Part shown: positions 27,814 to 36,372 of the stretch, one piece after another | How the letters are laid out: the number at the start of each line of letters is the position of its first letter | Position numbering within the stretch: the first letter of the stretch is position 1 | Source: Pseudomonas fluorescens | Lineage (GTDB): Bacteria > Pseudomonadota > Gammaproteobacteria > Pseudomonadales > Pseudomonadaceae | NCBI RefSeq assembly: GCF_902498065.1 | Contig: NZ_CABVIR010000003.1 | Location: 372,001-436,000, forward strand | Direction: 5' to 3' | Length of the DNA stretch: 64,000 bases | Notes under the pieces: generated by a model | What the model was told of the DNA's origin: nothing | The model's database searches: none | The model's input: only the letters and a program-made list of their open reading frames with translations | Made by a program: the position numbers and the translations under genes

Positions 27814-28359
27814 TCAAACCGTAGGCGGCCCGGGATACCCGCAATGCGCCCACGACTCCGCCCGGCTGTACCACGCCATCATCACCAGTTGCAGCAACGA
27901 GCTGTGGCCCATGCGCAACAGGCTTAATGAACTGTTTTCCCAGCGATCAAGAAAGTGCCGAATCTCATCAGCACTGGCGTTTTCCCAACTGCCCCAAATC
28001 CCGGTCAACGGCCCACGCGTCACGGCCATTCCCAGCACATCGAACAATTGCCGAGTCAGCTTGAGCATTTCCGGCGACAGGTGATTGAGGCTGTTATCCA
28101 GGCAGTGCAAGGTCTGGTCGAGCGCCATCGGCATTGTTCCGGCGACCACGGCGCCCTCGAGCATCACCGGAATCAGCGCCCGCAAAAACAGCAGATCGCC
28201 GCTGCGCAGCATCGCGAAACCGTCGGCCGGGAGGCTCGACGAACAGCCGCTGAGGCTCGCGCCCAAACCGGCCGTCGCCAGGAAAGCAGACGCGCCGAGG
28301 CTGAATTTAAGCAAGCCGCGCCGAGACAGCGCGGGTGTATCGGACAGGCTTGGGCTCAT
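27814..28359 (-). CDS. laoB: Tat-exported subunit LaoB of the alcohol oxidation system
   Basis: The 181-residue product begins with a twin-arginine signal (SRRGLLKFSLGASAF, about residues 12-26), followed by LSGCSS, which resembles a lipobox, so it may be an outer-face lipoprotein. The rest is helical and resembles small subunits of GMC-type dehydrogenases (gluconate dehydrogenase subunit 3-like). It lies 28 bases after laoC. Context with laoA, laoC and laoR supports LaoB. Since laoA itself has no visible signal, LaoB may carry it through the Tat system; that is inference. Confidence 0.78.
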   Translation of the reverse strand: MSPSLSDTPALSRRGLLKFSLGASAFLATAGLGASLSGCSSSLPADGFAMLRSGDLLFLRALIPVMLEGAVVAGTMPMALDQTLHCLDNSLNHLSPEMLKLTRQLFDVLGMAVTRGPLTGIWGSWENASADEIRHFLDRWENSSLSLLRMGHSSLLQLVMMAWYSRAESWAHCGYPGPPTV

Positions 28360-28387
28360 TATTGTTATTACCCGACGGTGACGGTCA

Positions 28388-29818
28388 TTAGCGGATAAAC
28401 AGCTTCTGGATCAGTTTCTGAATGGATTTGCCGTACGGCGGGTAGATCAATTTCGCCGCGTTGAAACGCTGTTTGATCAGCACACCCTTGGCCTTGCTGA
28501 AGGTCAGGAAACCTTCATGGCCGTGGTAATGGCCCATGCCTGAGGCGCCGATGCCGCCGAAGGGCATGTCGTCCTGCGCGACGTGCAGCAACGTGTCGTT
28601 CAGGCACACACCGCCGGAATGGGTTTCATGCAGGACGCGGTTTTGTTCGCGCTTGTCGTAGCCGAAGTAATAGAGGGCCAGCGGACGAGGTCGCTGGTTG
28701 ATGTAGGCAAATGCTTCATCCAGATCCTTGTACGGAACGATTGGCAGCAGCGGGCCGAAGATTTCGTCCTGCATCACCATCATCTCGTCGGTGACGTTGA
28801 GCAGCAGGCTATGGCTCATGCGCCGGCCTTGGCCCTGATCGAACAGCGGAATCAGCAGCGCGCCTTTGCTGGTGGCATCGCTGATGTAGCCGTTGAGCCG
28901 GGCCAGTTGCCGGTCATTGATGATCGCGGTGTAGTCCGGGTTGTCAGCCAGTGTCGGATAAAACCCACGAACCGCCTGACGGTAGGCTTCGACGAAAGAG
29001 CCCACGCGATCCTCCGGCACCAGCACGTAGTCCGGGGCGACGCAGGTTTGCCCGGCGTTCAGCGTCTTGCCGAACGCAATGCGTTCGGCGGCGTCCTTCA
29101 ACGGCACATCGCGAGAGACGATGGCCGGGGATTTGCCGCCCAGCTCCAGCGTCACCGGCGTCAGGTTCTCGGCCGCCGCGCGCATCACGTGTTTGCCAAT
29201 GCTGGTGGCGCCGGTGAACAGCAGGTGATCGAAACGCAAGCGGGAGAACGCTACGCCGATATCAGCCTCACCGAGCACCACGCAAACCAGGTCTTCGGGA
29301 AAGATCCGGCCCAGCAGCTCCTTGAGCAGCAGGCCCGTGGCGGGGGTCGACTCGCTGAGTTTGAGCATCACCCGATTGCCCGCCGACAACGCGCCAACCA
29401 ACGGCCCGATGGCCAGGTACAGCGGGTAGTTCCACGGCACGATCACCCCGACCACGCCCAGCGGTTGATAAACCACTTTGGCCGAGGCCGGCTGAAAGGC
29501 CACGCCGACTTTGCGCCGCGAAGGTTTCATCCAGCCATTGAGGTGCTGACTGGCGTAATGAATGCCGTGCAGGCTGGGCATCAGTTCCGCGAGCAGGGTT
29601 TCATCGGCGCTGCGGTGGCTGAAATCCTGGCTGATCGCATCGATCAGGGCCTGACGTTCATTGCTCAACAAATCGCGCAGGGCTTTGAGCCATTGAAGTC
29701 GCTGGGCAGCGGGCGGCATCGGGTTGGCGGCATAGGCTGCGCGCTGGGCGTCGAACCGGGTTTGAAGTTCCTCCAGGGGCTGCTGCAGGTTCTGCAGATA
29801 GGCGATGTCAGCAGTCAT
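28388..29818 (-). CDS. laoC: Aldehyde dehydrogenase LaoC (coniferyl-aldehyde-dehydrogenase type)
   Basis: This is a 476-residue NAD(P)-dependent aldehyde dehydrogenase. The cofactor and catalytic marks are WNYPLYLAIGPLVGAL, FTGATSIGKHV, the glutamate in LELGGKSP, and catalytic Cys259 in NAGQTCVAPDY. The family is annotated as coniferyl aldehyde dehydrogenase, a membrane-linked ALDH3-like group with a basic C-terminal tail (QKLIQKLFIR). In this locus it should oxidise the aldehydes made by LaoA to fatty acids. Divergent to laoR, with a palindrome in the 147-base gap. Confidence 0.87.
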   Translation of the reverse strand: MTADIAYLQNLQQPLEELQTRFDAQRAAYAANPMPPAAQRLQWLKALRDLLSNERQALIDAISQDFSHRSADETLLAELMPSLHGIHYASQHLNGWMKPSRRKVGVAFQPASAKVVYQPLGVVGVIVPWNYPLYLAIGPLVGALSAGNRVMLKLSESTPATGLLLKELLGRIFPEDLVCVVLGEADIGVAFSRLRFDHLLFTGATSIGKHVMRAAAENLTPVTLELGGKSPAIVSRDVPLKDAAERIAFGKTLNAGQTCVAPDYVLVPEDRVGSFVEAYRQAVRGFYPTLADNPDYTAIINDRQLARLNGYISDATSKGALLIPLFDQGQGRRMSHSLLLNVTDEMMVMQDEIFGPLLPIVPYKDLDEAFAYINQRPRPLALYYFGYDKREQNRVLHETHSGGVCLNDTLLHVAQDDMPFGGIGASGMGHYHGHEGFLTFSKAKGVLIKQRFNAAKLIYPPYGKSIQKLIQKLFIR

Positions 29819-29854
29819 GGTCGGCTCCGGATTTTATTGTAATGAAGAGCTTTT

Positions 29855-29870
29855 TAGAGTTTGTGCTCTA
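29855..29870. promoter_or_regulatory. Candidate operator between laoC and laoR
   Basis: TAGAGTTTGTGCTCTA is an inverted repeat (TAGAG/CTCTA arms) in the AT-rich divergent gap, 37 bases upstream of laoC. Its place and symmetry suit a TetR-family operator for LaoR. No experimental site is known to me. Confidence 0.35.
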
Positions 29871-29965
29871 TAAAGTCAAATGCCATCCTGGCATCGTGTT
29901 GTTTTATCCACTCGCAGTTAGGCCGTAAGATGCCCCTCAACGCACTCTGAATTAAAGCTCAAGCC

Positions 29966-30637
29966 ATGGCCCCTCGGATCAAAACCAGCGAGCGCATCGT
30001 GCAGAACAGCCTGGAGCTGTTCAACCAGCAGGGCGAGCGCAGCATCAGCACCAATCACATTGCTGCCCACATGGAGATTTCTCCGGGCAACCTGTACTAC
30101 CACTTCCCCAACAAGCAGGCGATCATCGCCGTGTTGTTCAGTGAGTACGAAAGCCTGGTGGACAGCTTCCTGCGCCCGCCCCAGGGGCGCGCCTCGACGG
30201 TTGAGGACAAGCGCTTCTACCTTCAGGAGTTGCTGGCGGCGATGTGGCGCTACCGGTTTTTGCACCGTGATCTGGAGCACTTGCTCGACAGCGATCCGGA
30301 ACTGGCCGCCCGTTATCGGCGCTTTTCCCAGCGCTGCCTGATCCATGGCACGCACATCTACGCCGCCTTCGTCGATGCGGGCATCCTGCAAATGGACAAG
30401 GTGCAGATTGAATCCCTGACGCTCAATGCGTGGATCATCCTCACGTCCTGGGTGCGTTTTTTGTGCACCACGCGGGAAAACTCCAATCACCTGAGCGAGC
30501 AGGCGATCAAGCGTGGCGTGTATCAGGTGCTGGTGCTGGAGGCCGGCTTCGTCACCGATCAGTCTCGCGATGCGGTGAACGCGCTGTGCGAGGAGTATTA
30601 CGTGCCGCTGGCCCAGGCGCTGGAAGAAGTGCAGTAG
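29966..30637 (+). CDS. laoR: TetR-family regulator LaoR
   Basis: This 223-residue repressor has the TetR helix-turn-helix in its first 50 residues (ERIVQNSLELFNQQGERSIS, then HMEISPGNLYYHFPNKQAII) and a ligand-binding helical domain after that. Divergent orientation to laoC and the conserved order identify it as the likely repressor of laoCBA. The inducer is expected to be a long-chain alcohol or aldehyde, by analogy with P. aeruginosa. It is followed 33 bases later by the sulfurtransferase on the same strand. Confidence 0.85.
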   Translation: MAPRIKTSERIVQNSLELFNQQGERSISTNHIAAHMEISPGNLYYHFPNKQAIIAVLFSEYESLVDSFLRPPQGRASTVEDKRFYLQELLAAMWRYRFLHRDLEHLLDSDPELAARYRRFSQRCLIHGTHIYAAFVDAGILQMDKVQIESLTLNAWIILTSWVRFLCTTRENSNHLSEQAIKRGVYQVLVLEAGFVTDQSRDAVNALCEEYYVPLAQALEEVQ

Positions 30638-30670
30638 GATTCAAAATCGACAACCTCACAGGAGCCCGTT

Positions 30671-31525
30671 ATGCCCATTGCGCAACTGATCAGCCCGCAA
30701 GCACTGGACCTGAAAAAGGACCAGCCGGGGTTGGTGATTCTTGATTGTCGTTTTGCCCTCGATGACCCGGACTATGGCCAGCGCAGCTATGCCGAAGGGC
30801 ATATCGCCGGGTCGAGCTTCGCCGATCTTGAACGTGATTTGAGCGGGGCGGTGGTCAAGGGTGTGACCGGGCGTCATCCGTTGCCGCAACCTGCGGACTT
30901 GATCGAACGCCTGCAAGCCTGGGGCATCAATGCCGACAGTGATGTGGTTTTGTACGACGACGGCCCGGGTGCCTATGCGGCGCGGGCGTGGTGGTTGCTG
31001 GCCTGGCTGGGCAAGCGTGACGGCGTGTTTATCCTCGATGGCGGACTCAAGGCGTGGCACGCGGCGGGTTTGCCCTTGAGCCTCGATGCTCCCGGTGTTG
31101 AACGTGGCACCTTCACGGGAACGCCGGACAATGCGTTGCTGTTGAGCGCCGAACAGCTTCATCAGCGTCTCGGTCAGCCCGATTTGACCTTGCTCGATGC
31201 GCGCGCCTTGCCACGTTTCAAGGGCGAAGTGGAACCGATCGACCCGATTGCCGGGCACATTCCCGGCGCGCAATGTGCGGCGTTCACCGACAACCTGGGG
31301 AGCGACGGGCGTTTTCTGCCGGCCGATCAGCTCCAGCAGCGGTTTGCCGCGAAACTCGGCAACCGTTCACCGACCGATCTGGTGGCGTATTGCGGTTCCG
31401 GCGTGACGGCGTGCCATAACCTGTTCGCCTTGTGCCTGGCTGGCTATCCGTTGGGGTCGTTGTATGCCGGGTCGTGGAGCGAGTGGATCAACGAACCTGC
31501 GCGGGGCGTCGCCACTGGCGAGTAA
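30671..31525 (+). CDS. sseA: Sulfurtransferase (3-mercaptopyruvate sulfurtransferase/rhodanese)
   Basis: This 284-residue protein contains two rhodanese domains. The first (about 1-130) is inactive, and the second carries the active-site Cys241 in YCGSGVTACHN. The CGSGV(T) loop is the mercaptopyruvate-sulfurtransferase version, unlike the CRxGx(R/T) loop of thiosulfate sulfurtransferases, so it probably moves sulfur from 3-mercaptopyruvate to cyanide or thiols. AGGAGCCC precedes the ATG. It lies downstream of laoR and ends at a convergent junction with an AraC gene. Confidence 0.9.
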   Translation: MPIAQLISPQALDLKKDQPGLVILDCRFALDDPDYGQRSYAEGHIAGSSFADLERDLSGAVVKGVTGRHPLPQPADLIERLQAWGINADSDVVLYDDGPGAYAARAWWLLAWLGKRDGVFILDGGLKAWHAAGLPLSLDAPGVERGTFTGTPDNALLLSAEQLHQRLGQPDLTLLDARALPRFKGEVEPIDPIAGHIPGAQCAAFTDNLGSDGRFLPADQLQQRFAAKLGNRSPTDLVAYCGSGVTACHNLFALCLAGYPLGSLYAGSWSEWINEPARGVATGE

Positions 31526-31534
31526 CACCGATCC

Positions 31535-31566
31535 CCTGTAGGAGCCAGCAAGCCGGCTCCTACAGG
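31535..31566. repeat. Single REP hairpin overlapping the AraC gene end
   Basis: CCTGTAGGAGCC-AGCAAGCC-GGCTCCTACAGG is a perfect 12-base stem, a solitary REP variant (TGTAGGAGCC). It lies at the convergent sseA/AraC junction. The right arm provides the AraC-gene stop codon (TAG at 31562-31560). Confidence 0.9.
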
Positions 31567-32387
31567 AGTGCTCTGCGATAAGCCCCCGGCCCCACCCCGT
31601 ACACCTGCTTGAACTGTCGACTCAGATGACTCTGGTCGGCAAACCCCAATTGCGTCGCGACCTCCAACGGCAAACAGCCGCCCTGCAACAACGCTCGCGC
31701 CCGAGCGATGCGCTGCTGCATCAACCAGGTGTGCGGTGGCATGCCAGTGGCGCTGCGAAACACCCGGGCGAAGTGAAAGGGTGACAGGTTGACCGCTGCC
31801 GCAAGTTCTTCCAGCGACGGCGGTGCCGCCAATTGCGCTTGCAGCAGTTCCTTGGCCTGCGTCACTGCCCGGTGTTCCTTGCCGGGTGTGCCGGCGTCAG
31901 GAACGGCGGCGTGACGTTGCAGCAACGACAACATCATTTCTCGCCAGGCTGTCTGCTGTTGCAGGGCGGTGGACGGCGTTTCGAGCAGACGATGCAGTTG
32001 GCAGAAGCCTTTCACCAGATCCGGATCGCGATACAGGGTGGCGCCAAATGCCGGTAAATGATGGGCCGGCAGTTCCAGCTCATCGAGCAGCGACAGAATC
32101 TGCCCGCTATCGGGATAAAACGCCCGGTACAACCAACCGTCTTCCGTCCCTTTGTGGCCGGTGTGCAATTCATCGGGGTTGATCAAAACGAGCGTGCCGC
32201 TGCCCGCCAGGTGTTCGGCGCCCCGATAGCGATATCGCTGGGCGCCGGCCAGGATCATGCCGATCACGTAACCGTCATGCACATGCGGGGCGAAACGGTG
32301 TTCGATGTAGCGTGCGGACAACAACTCGACCCCGGCCAGCGGCGCTGTTTGCCAGAAACGGATCGACTCACCCTGATCGGTCTGCAT
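31560..32387 (-). CDS. AraC-family transcriptional regulator
   Basis: The 275-residue product has an N-terminal cupin-like sensor (HRFAPHVHDGYVIGMILAG, then LVLINPDELHTGH) and a C-terminal AraC DNA-binding domain with two helix-turn-helices (PPSLEELAAAVNLSPFHFAR and PLEVATQLGFADQSHLSRQF). This is the LysE/amino-acid-export type of AraC regulator. The frame is open 58 codons upstream but those overlap the hydrolase; the ATG at 32387, 4 bases after the hydrolase stop, is the fitting start. Target genes are unknown. Its stop codon falls in a REP hairpin. Confidence 0.83.
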   Translation of the reverse strand: MQTDQGESIRFWQTAPLAGVELLSARYIEHRFAPHVHDGYVIGMILAGAQRYRYRGAEHLAGSGTLVLINPDELHTGHKGTEDGWLYRAFYPDSGQILSLLDELELPAHHLPAFGATLYRDPDLVKGFCQLHRLLETPSTALQQQTAWREMMLSLLQRHAAVPDAGTPGKEHRAVTQAKELLQAQLAAPPSLEELAAAVNLSPFHFARVFRSATGMPPHTWLMQQRIARARALLQGGCLPLEVATQLGFADQSHLSRQFKQVYGVGPGAYRRALL

Positions 32388-32391
32388 CGAT

Positions 32392-33390
32392 TTACCCGCG
32401 ACCCACGGCGGCCAGCCACTGTGGGATGCGCCGTTCAAGGTAGTAACCTGGCTGCCGGAACGAGCCATCGACAAAGCCGACATGCCCGCCCTTGGCTTGC
32501 AGTTCGAATTGAGTGCAGGCGGACAATTCCTCGGCTTGCGGCAGGCTGTGAGGAAATACAAACGGGTCGTCGGCTGCCTGAATGATCAGCGTCGGCGTGC
32601 GAATCTCGCCCAGGAAATAACGGCTCGAGGCGCGGCGATAGTAATCCTGCGCATCAGTGAAGCCGTGCAACGGCGCGGTGACCCGGCCATCGAAATCCCA
32701 GAAGGTGCGCATGTTTTCCAGCGAGCCCAGCGCGGCCAGCTTCGCCAGGCCATCCTCGCGCCCGTCATGCTGGAACTGCCGCTGCTTGTTCTTGATGTAG
32801 GCGACCATCTCGCGCATGAAGTGCGCCTGGTACACCTTGGAAAAACCCTGGCCGATACGGTCGGCGCACTGATCGAGCCGAAACGGAACCGACACCGCGA
32901 CGGCGCCGAGCACGCCACTGTCGCTGCCGGTCTCGCCCAAGTGTTTGAGCAAAACGTTGCCGCCGAGGGAATAACCGACCGCGTACAGCGGCGCGAGCGG
33001 TCGTTTGGCCCGCAGGTGCTTGATGGTTTCGGCCAAATCTTCGCTGGCGCCGGAATGGTAGCTGCGCGGCAACAGGTTTGGTTCGCCCGAGCAGCCGCGC
33101 CAGTTCAGCGCGACGCTGGCCCAGCCTTGGGCGTCCAGGGCTTTTTGCACGCCGGCCACGTAAGGCGAATTGGAAGACCCTGTCAGGCCATGCAACACCA
33201 ACACCAGCGGCGCATCGGCGCTGTGTGGGCCATGCCAGTCCAGGTCAAGAAAGTCGCCATCTTCCAGCCACAAGCGTTCGCGCTCGCGCTCGATATGCGT
33301 GGTTTTGCGCCAAAGCGGTCCCCACAAGGTCTGCAAGTGCGGATTGCCCAGGCCGAAGGCAGGGGTGAAGCGTTCTGGCGGAGGGGACAC
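32392..33390 (-). CDS. Alpha/beta hydrolase, YheT family
   Basis: The 332-residue hydrolase shows the oxyanion segment LVLHGLTGSS, the nucleophile elbow GYSLGGN, the acid in QAADDPFVFP and the histidine in KGGHVGFVDG, with the YheT-type N-terminus (FTPAFGLGNPHLQTLW). Members are esterases of poorly known substrate. A TTG at 33417 is also in frame; the GTG at 33390, with GAGAG upstream, gives the usual short N-terminus MSPPPERF. It is followed at once by the AraC gene. Confidence 0.83.
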   Translation of the reverse strand: MSPPPERFTPAFGLGNPHLQTLWGPLWRKTTHIERERERLWLEDGDFLDLDWHGPHSADAPLVLVLHGLTGSSNSPYVAGVQKALDAQGWASVALNWRGCSGEPNLLPRSYHSGASEDLAETIKHLRAKRPLAPLYAVGYSLGGNVLLKHLGETGSDSGVLGAVAVSVPFRLDQCADRIGQGFSKVYQAHFMREMVAYIKNKQRQFQHDGREDGLAKLAALGSLENMRTFWDFDGRVTAPLHGFTDAQDYYRRASSRYFLGEIRTPTLIIQAADDPFVFPHSLPQAEELSACTQFELQAKGGHVGFVDGSFRQPGYYLERRIPQWLAAVGRG

Positions 33391-33445
33391 GATTGCTCTC
33401 GATGCAGCGGTGCGCAACCTGTGCGCACCTTTTCAGGCCGGTCGG

Positions 33446-33544
33446 TTAACCGGCGATCTCTGCCATACGTTGCCACAACGAACAGTAGAGTCGCTCGGTT
33501 TTCTGCTTTCCGATGCTGCGAAAGTCGCCTGACAGATTGAGCAA
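33446..33544 (-). pseudogene. Remnant of a second rsmD copy (last 32 codons)
   Basis: Read on the minus strand, this stretch encodes FRSIGKQKTERLYCSLWQR and ends AEIAG, then TAA. The end of the intact rsmD at 36373 reads WRLHREQKSGRVYYSLWQR and ends STETPS, then TAA. The DNA also matches, for example TGCCACAACGAA and TTTCTGCT on the plus strand. It lies directly after the fused M16 gene, just as intact rsmD follows the intact M16 pair. No start codon or methyltransferase core remains, so it is a truncated leftover of a block duplication. Confidence 0.85.
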
Positions 33545-36226
33545 TTACCTGGCAGGTTCGACAGTAGGCTCCGGCAATGGCTTTTGCGGGACGATCGGTC
33601 CTGCGCTGATGATGACCAATTTGTCCATGCTCAGGTGTTTGTTCAAGGCGGTTTTGACTTGCTCTACGGTGAGGCGCTGGGACTGCTGCATGAAGTCGTC
33701 CAGATGATTCAACGGCAGGTTATAAAAGCCGATAGACGCCAGTTTCGCGACGATTTGTGCGTTGCTGGCAGTGGACTGCGGGAAGCTGCCGGCCAACGCG
33801 CGTTTGGCATCATCCAGTTCTTTTTCGGTCGGGCCGGTTTTAAGGTAGTCGGCGAGCACGTCCTGTACCAGTTTCAGAGTGCCTTCGCTTGTTTCGGCGC
33901 GGGTCTGCAGTTTGATCATGAATGGACCGCGCGCCTGCATCGGGGTGAAGGCTGAAACTACCCCGTATGTCAGGCCACGTTTTTCGCGGACTTCGCTCAT
34001 CAGACGAGTGCCGAAACCGCCGCCAAGGATCTGGTTGCCCATGAACAGTGCCGCGTAGTCTGGATTGTCATGGTCGATGCCCAGTTGGGCGAGCATCAGA
34101 ATGGTCTGTTGCGATGGGAATTCGATGTGGCTTTTGCTGGCATTGGGTTCTATCGGTTGCGGGACTTTCGCCAGGGCCGGGCCTTCGGGCAGGGTTGCGG
34201 ATATCTTCGCGGCAATGGCTTCGGCTTCGATACGGGACAAGTCGCCCACCAACGCGATCACCACGTTGCCGGCCGCGTAGGTTCTTTCGTGGAACGTGCG
34301 CAGCTGGGCCGGGGTGATGGACGGAATGGCTTGCGCCGTGCCACCGCTGGCGTGCGCGTACGGATGATTGCCATACAAGCGGTTCATCAACTCAAGGCTC
34401 GCCAGTTTGCCCGGGTCATGCTTCTGATCTTCGAAAGTGGCGAGGGTCTGATTGCGCAGGCGCGCATACGCGTCTTCAGGGAAGGTCGGCTTGCCGACGA
34501 CTTCGGCGAAGAGGGTCAATGCCGGTTCGCGTTTGTCCTTGGCGCTGAGGCTGCGCAGGGAGACTTGCGCCGTATCCAGATCAGTGCCGGGGGCATACTT
34601 TGCGCCCAGGCTTTCGAAACCTTGGGCAATAGCGTTGGCATCACTGCCGGCAACACCTTCGTTGAGCATCACGTTTGTCAGCATGGCCAATCCCGGAGTG
34701 TCTCCATCCCGGCTGCTGCCGGCAGCGAAGGTCAGACGCACGTCGAACATCGGTAACCCTCTGGCTTCGGCGAACAACACTTTGGCGCCTTCGGCGGTAT
34801 TCCAGGTCTGAATGTCGACCATGCGGTGACTTGGCGCCTTGCCGTCGAGTTCAGTCAGCGATTGCAGCATTTGGCCGGAGTTCTCCTTGTCGGGCACTTC
34901 GCCCTCGCCGGACTCATCCCCCTCCTCTTTATTGGCCTCCATTGGCAGTATATGGGCGGCGCTGAGCCGCTCGCGGGTGAAATACAGCGTGGCGGCTTTC
35001 TGGATGTCTTCTGGCGTGACGCTTTCCAGCTCGGCCAGTTCGGTGTCCATCAGTTTCCACGACAGGCCGAAAGTTTCCAGTCGGCCGATAGCGCTGGCCT
35101 GGCGGGTGACCGAGTCGCGCTCGTAAACCAGCCCGGCGATGACTTGCGCGCGTACGCGTCCCAGTTCTTCAGTGGTCGGCGGAGTGGTTTTCAGCTGGTC
35201 CAGCAGCCTCCACAAACCGGCTTCGGCCTGGGCGATGGTTTTGTTTTTTTGGTTGTTGGGTGTTGCCGACAGGAGAAACAGGCTGTCGCCCCGGGTGTAA
35301 GTGCTATAGCTCGACGAACCGTCGGACACCAGCTCTTCATCGCGTTGCAGTTGCGTCGGGATGCGCGCGCTGTGGCCGTCGCCGAGCAAGGCCGAAATCA
35401 GGCGCAAGGCATGCACTGAGCGTTTGTCTTTGGCGGTGGCGATACTCGGCACGTTGAAGGCCAGCATCAGGCTGGGCAATTGCGTCTTCACGTGCAGAGT
35501 AATCTTGCGTTCACCGGGCCTGGCCAGTTCCAGCGGTCTTTTCGCGGCCGGCACATCGCGTTTGGCGATCGGGCCGAAGTAGCGTTGGGCCAGGGCTTTG
35601 ACTTCGTCCGGGGTCACGTCGCCGACCACCACCAGCGTGGCGTTGTTCGGCGCATACCAAGACTCATACCAGTGACGCAGTTCTTCGACCTTCATCCGGT
35701 CGAGGTCCGCCATCCAGCCGATGGTGGGCGTGTGATAGCCGCTGGCCGGATAGGCCATGGCCTTGAAGCGTTCGTAGGCCTTGGCCATTGGTTTGTCATC
35801 GGTGGTCTGGCGACGTTCTTCCTTGATGACGTCGATCTCCCGGGCGAACTCGTCGACCGGCAGAAGCAGATTGGTCATGCGGTCCGCTTCCAGCTCGAAG
35901 GCCACGCCCAGACGATCACGAGCCAGCGTTTGGTAGTACGCGGTGAAGTCGTTACCGGTGACGGCGTTGAATTGGATGCCGAGCTCGCGCAGGAGTGGCA
36001 GGATTTTGCCTGGGCCGACTTTTTTGCTGCCCTTGAACATCAGGTGTTCCAGAGCGTGGGACAAGCCGGTCTGACCTGGGGGCTCGTAGCTGGCGCCGAC
36101 CTTGTACCAGACCTGGGAGGCTACCACCGGAGCCCGATGATCCTCGCGCACAATGACCTTGAGGCCGTTATCGAGTGTGAACTCGGTAGTTGAACTGGAA
36201 GTTGTCTCGTTAGTTAATACTTTCAT
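33545..36226 (-). CDS. Fused double-domain M16 peptidase, paralogue of the adjacent M16 pair
   Basis: This 893-residue protein joins in one chain close copies of the two M16 proteins encoded at 36984-39822. The N-half (about 1-420) keeps the inverted zinc motif H57-A-L-E60-H61 and the third ligand Glu137. The C-half (about 455-893) matches the non-catalytic partner, with the Arg/Tyr region REKRGLTYGV. The copies differ at the ends: there is no signal peptide (starts MKVLTNETTSSSTTEFTLDN) and no partner anchor, which is replaced by an acidic linker (EEGDESGEGEVPDKE). It should act in the cytoplasm, unlike its paralogues. A start 25 codons upstream is possible but has no signal sequence either. 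Confidence 0.85.
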   Translation of the reverse strand: MKVLTNETTSSSTTEFTLDNGLKVIVREDHRAPVVASQVWYKVGASYEPPGQTGLSHALEHLMFKGSKKVGPGKILPLLRELGIQFNAVTGNDFTAYYQTLARDRLGVAFELEADRMTNLLLPVDEFAREIDVIKEERRQTTDDKPMAKAYERFKAMAYPASGYHTPTIGWMADLDRMKVEELRHWYESWYAPNNATLVVVGDVTPDEVKALAQRYFGPIAKRDVPAAKRPLELARPGERKITLHVKTQLPSLMLAFNVPSIATAKDKRSVHALRLISALLGDGHSARIPTQLQRDEELVSDGSSSYSTYTRGDSLFLLSATPNNQKNKTIAQAEAGLWRLLDQLKTTPPTTEELGRVRAQVIAGLVYERDSVTRQASAIGRLETFGLSWKLMDTELAELESVTPEDIQKAATLYFTRERLSAAHILPMEANKEEGDESGEGEVPDKENSGQMLQSLTELDGKAPSHRMVDIQTWNTAEGAKVLFAEARGLPMFDVRLTFAAGSSRDGDTPGLAMLTNVMLNEGVAGSDANAIAQGFESLGAKYAPGTDLDTAQVSLRSLSAKDKREPALTLFAEVVGKPTFPEDAYARLRNQTLATFEDQKHDPGKLASLELMNRLYGNHPYAHASGGTAQAIPSITPAQLRTFHERTYAAGNVVIALVGDLSRIEAEAIAAKISATLPEGPALAKVPQPIEPNASKSHIEFPSQQTILMLAQLGIDHDNPDYAALFMGNQILGGGFGTRLMSEVREKRGLTYGVVSAFTPMQARGPFMIKLQTRAETSEGTLKLVQDVLADYLKTGPTEKELDDAKRALAGSFPQSTASNAQIVAKLASIGFYNLPLNHLDDFMQQSQRLTVEQVKTALNKHLSMDKLVIISAGPIVPQKPLPEPTVEPAR

Positions 36227-36338
36227 TCCGTTAATAGTCCTTTGCGTCCATGCGAGTTGTTTCGCAAGTTCACAATGAACTAAAGGAAAAGAACCAGGCA
36301 AACCGGGTATGTTGCCGTTTGAGAAAACGGGAGGGTGT

Positions 36339-36364
36339 CCTGGACGGACGGTATTCCGTCCAGG
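36339..36364 (-). terminator. Hairpin downstream of rsmD
   Basis: CCTGGACGGA-CGGTAT-TCCGTCCAGG (plus-strand reading) is a perfect 10-base stem 8 bases after the rsmD stop. A short T run (GTTTTC) follows on the minus strand about 11 bases later. It probably separates rsmD from the fused M16 gene. Confidence 0.55.
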
Positions 36365-36372
36365 CGATTCCT

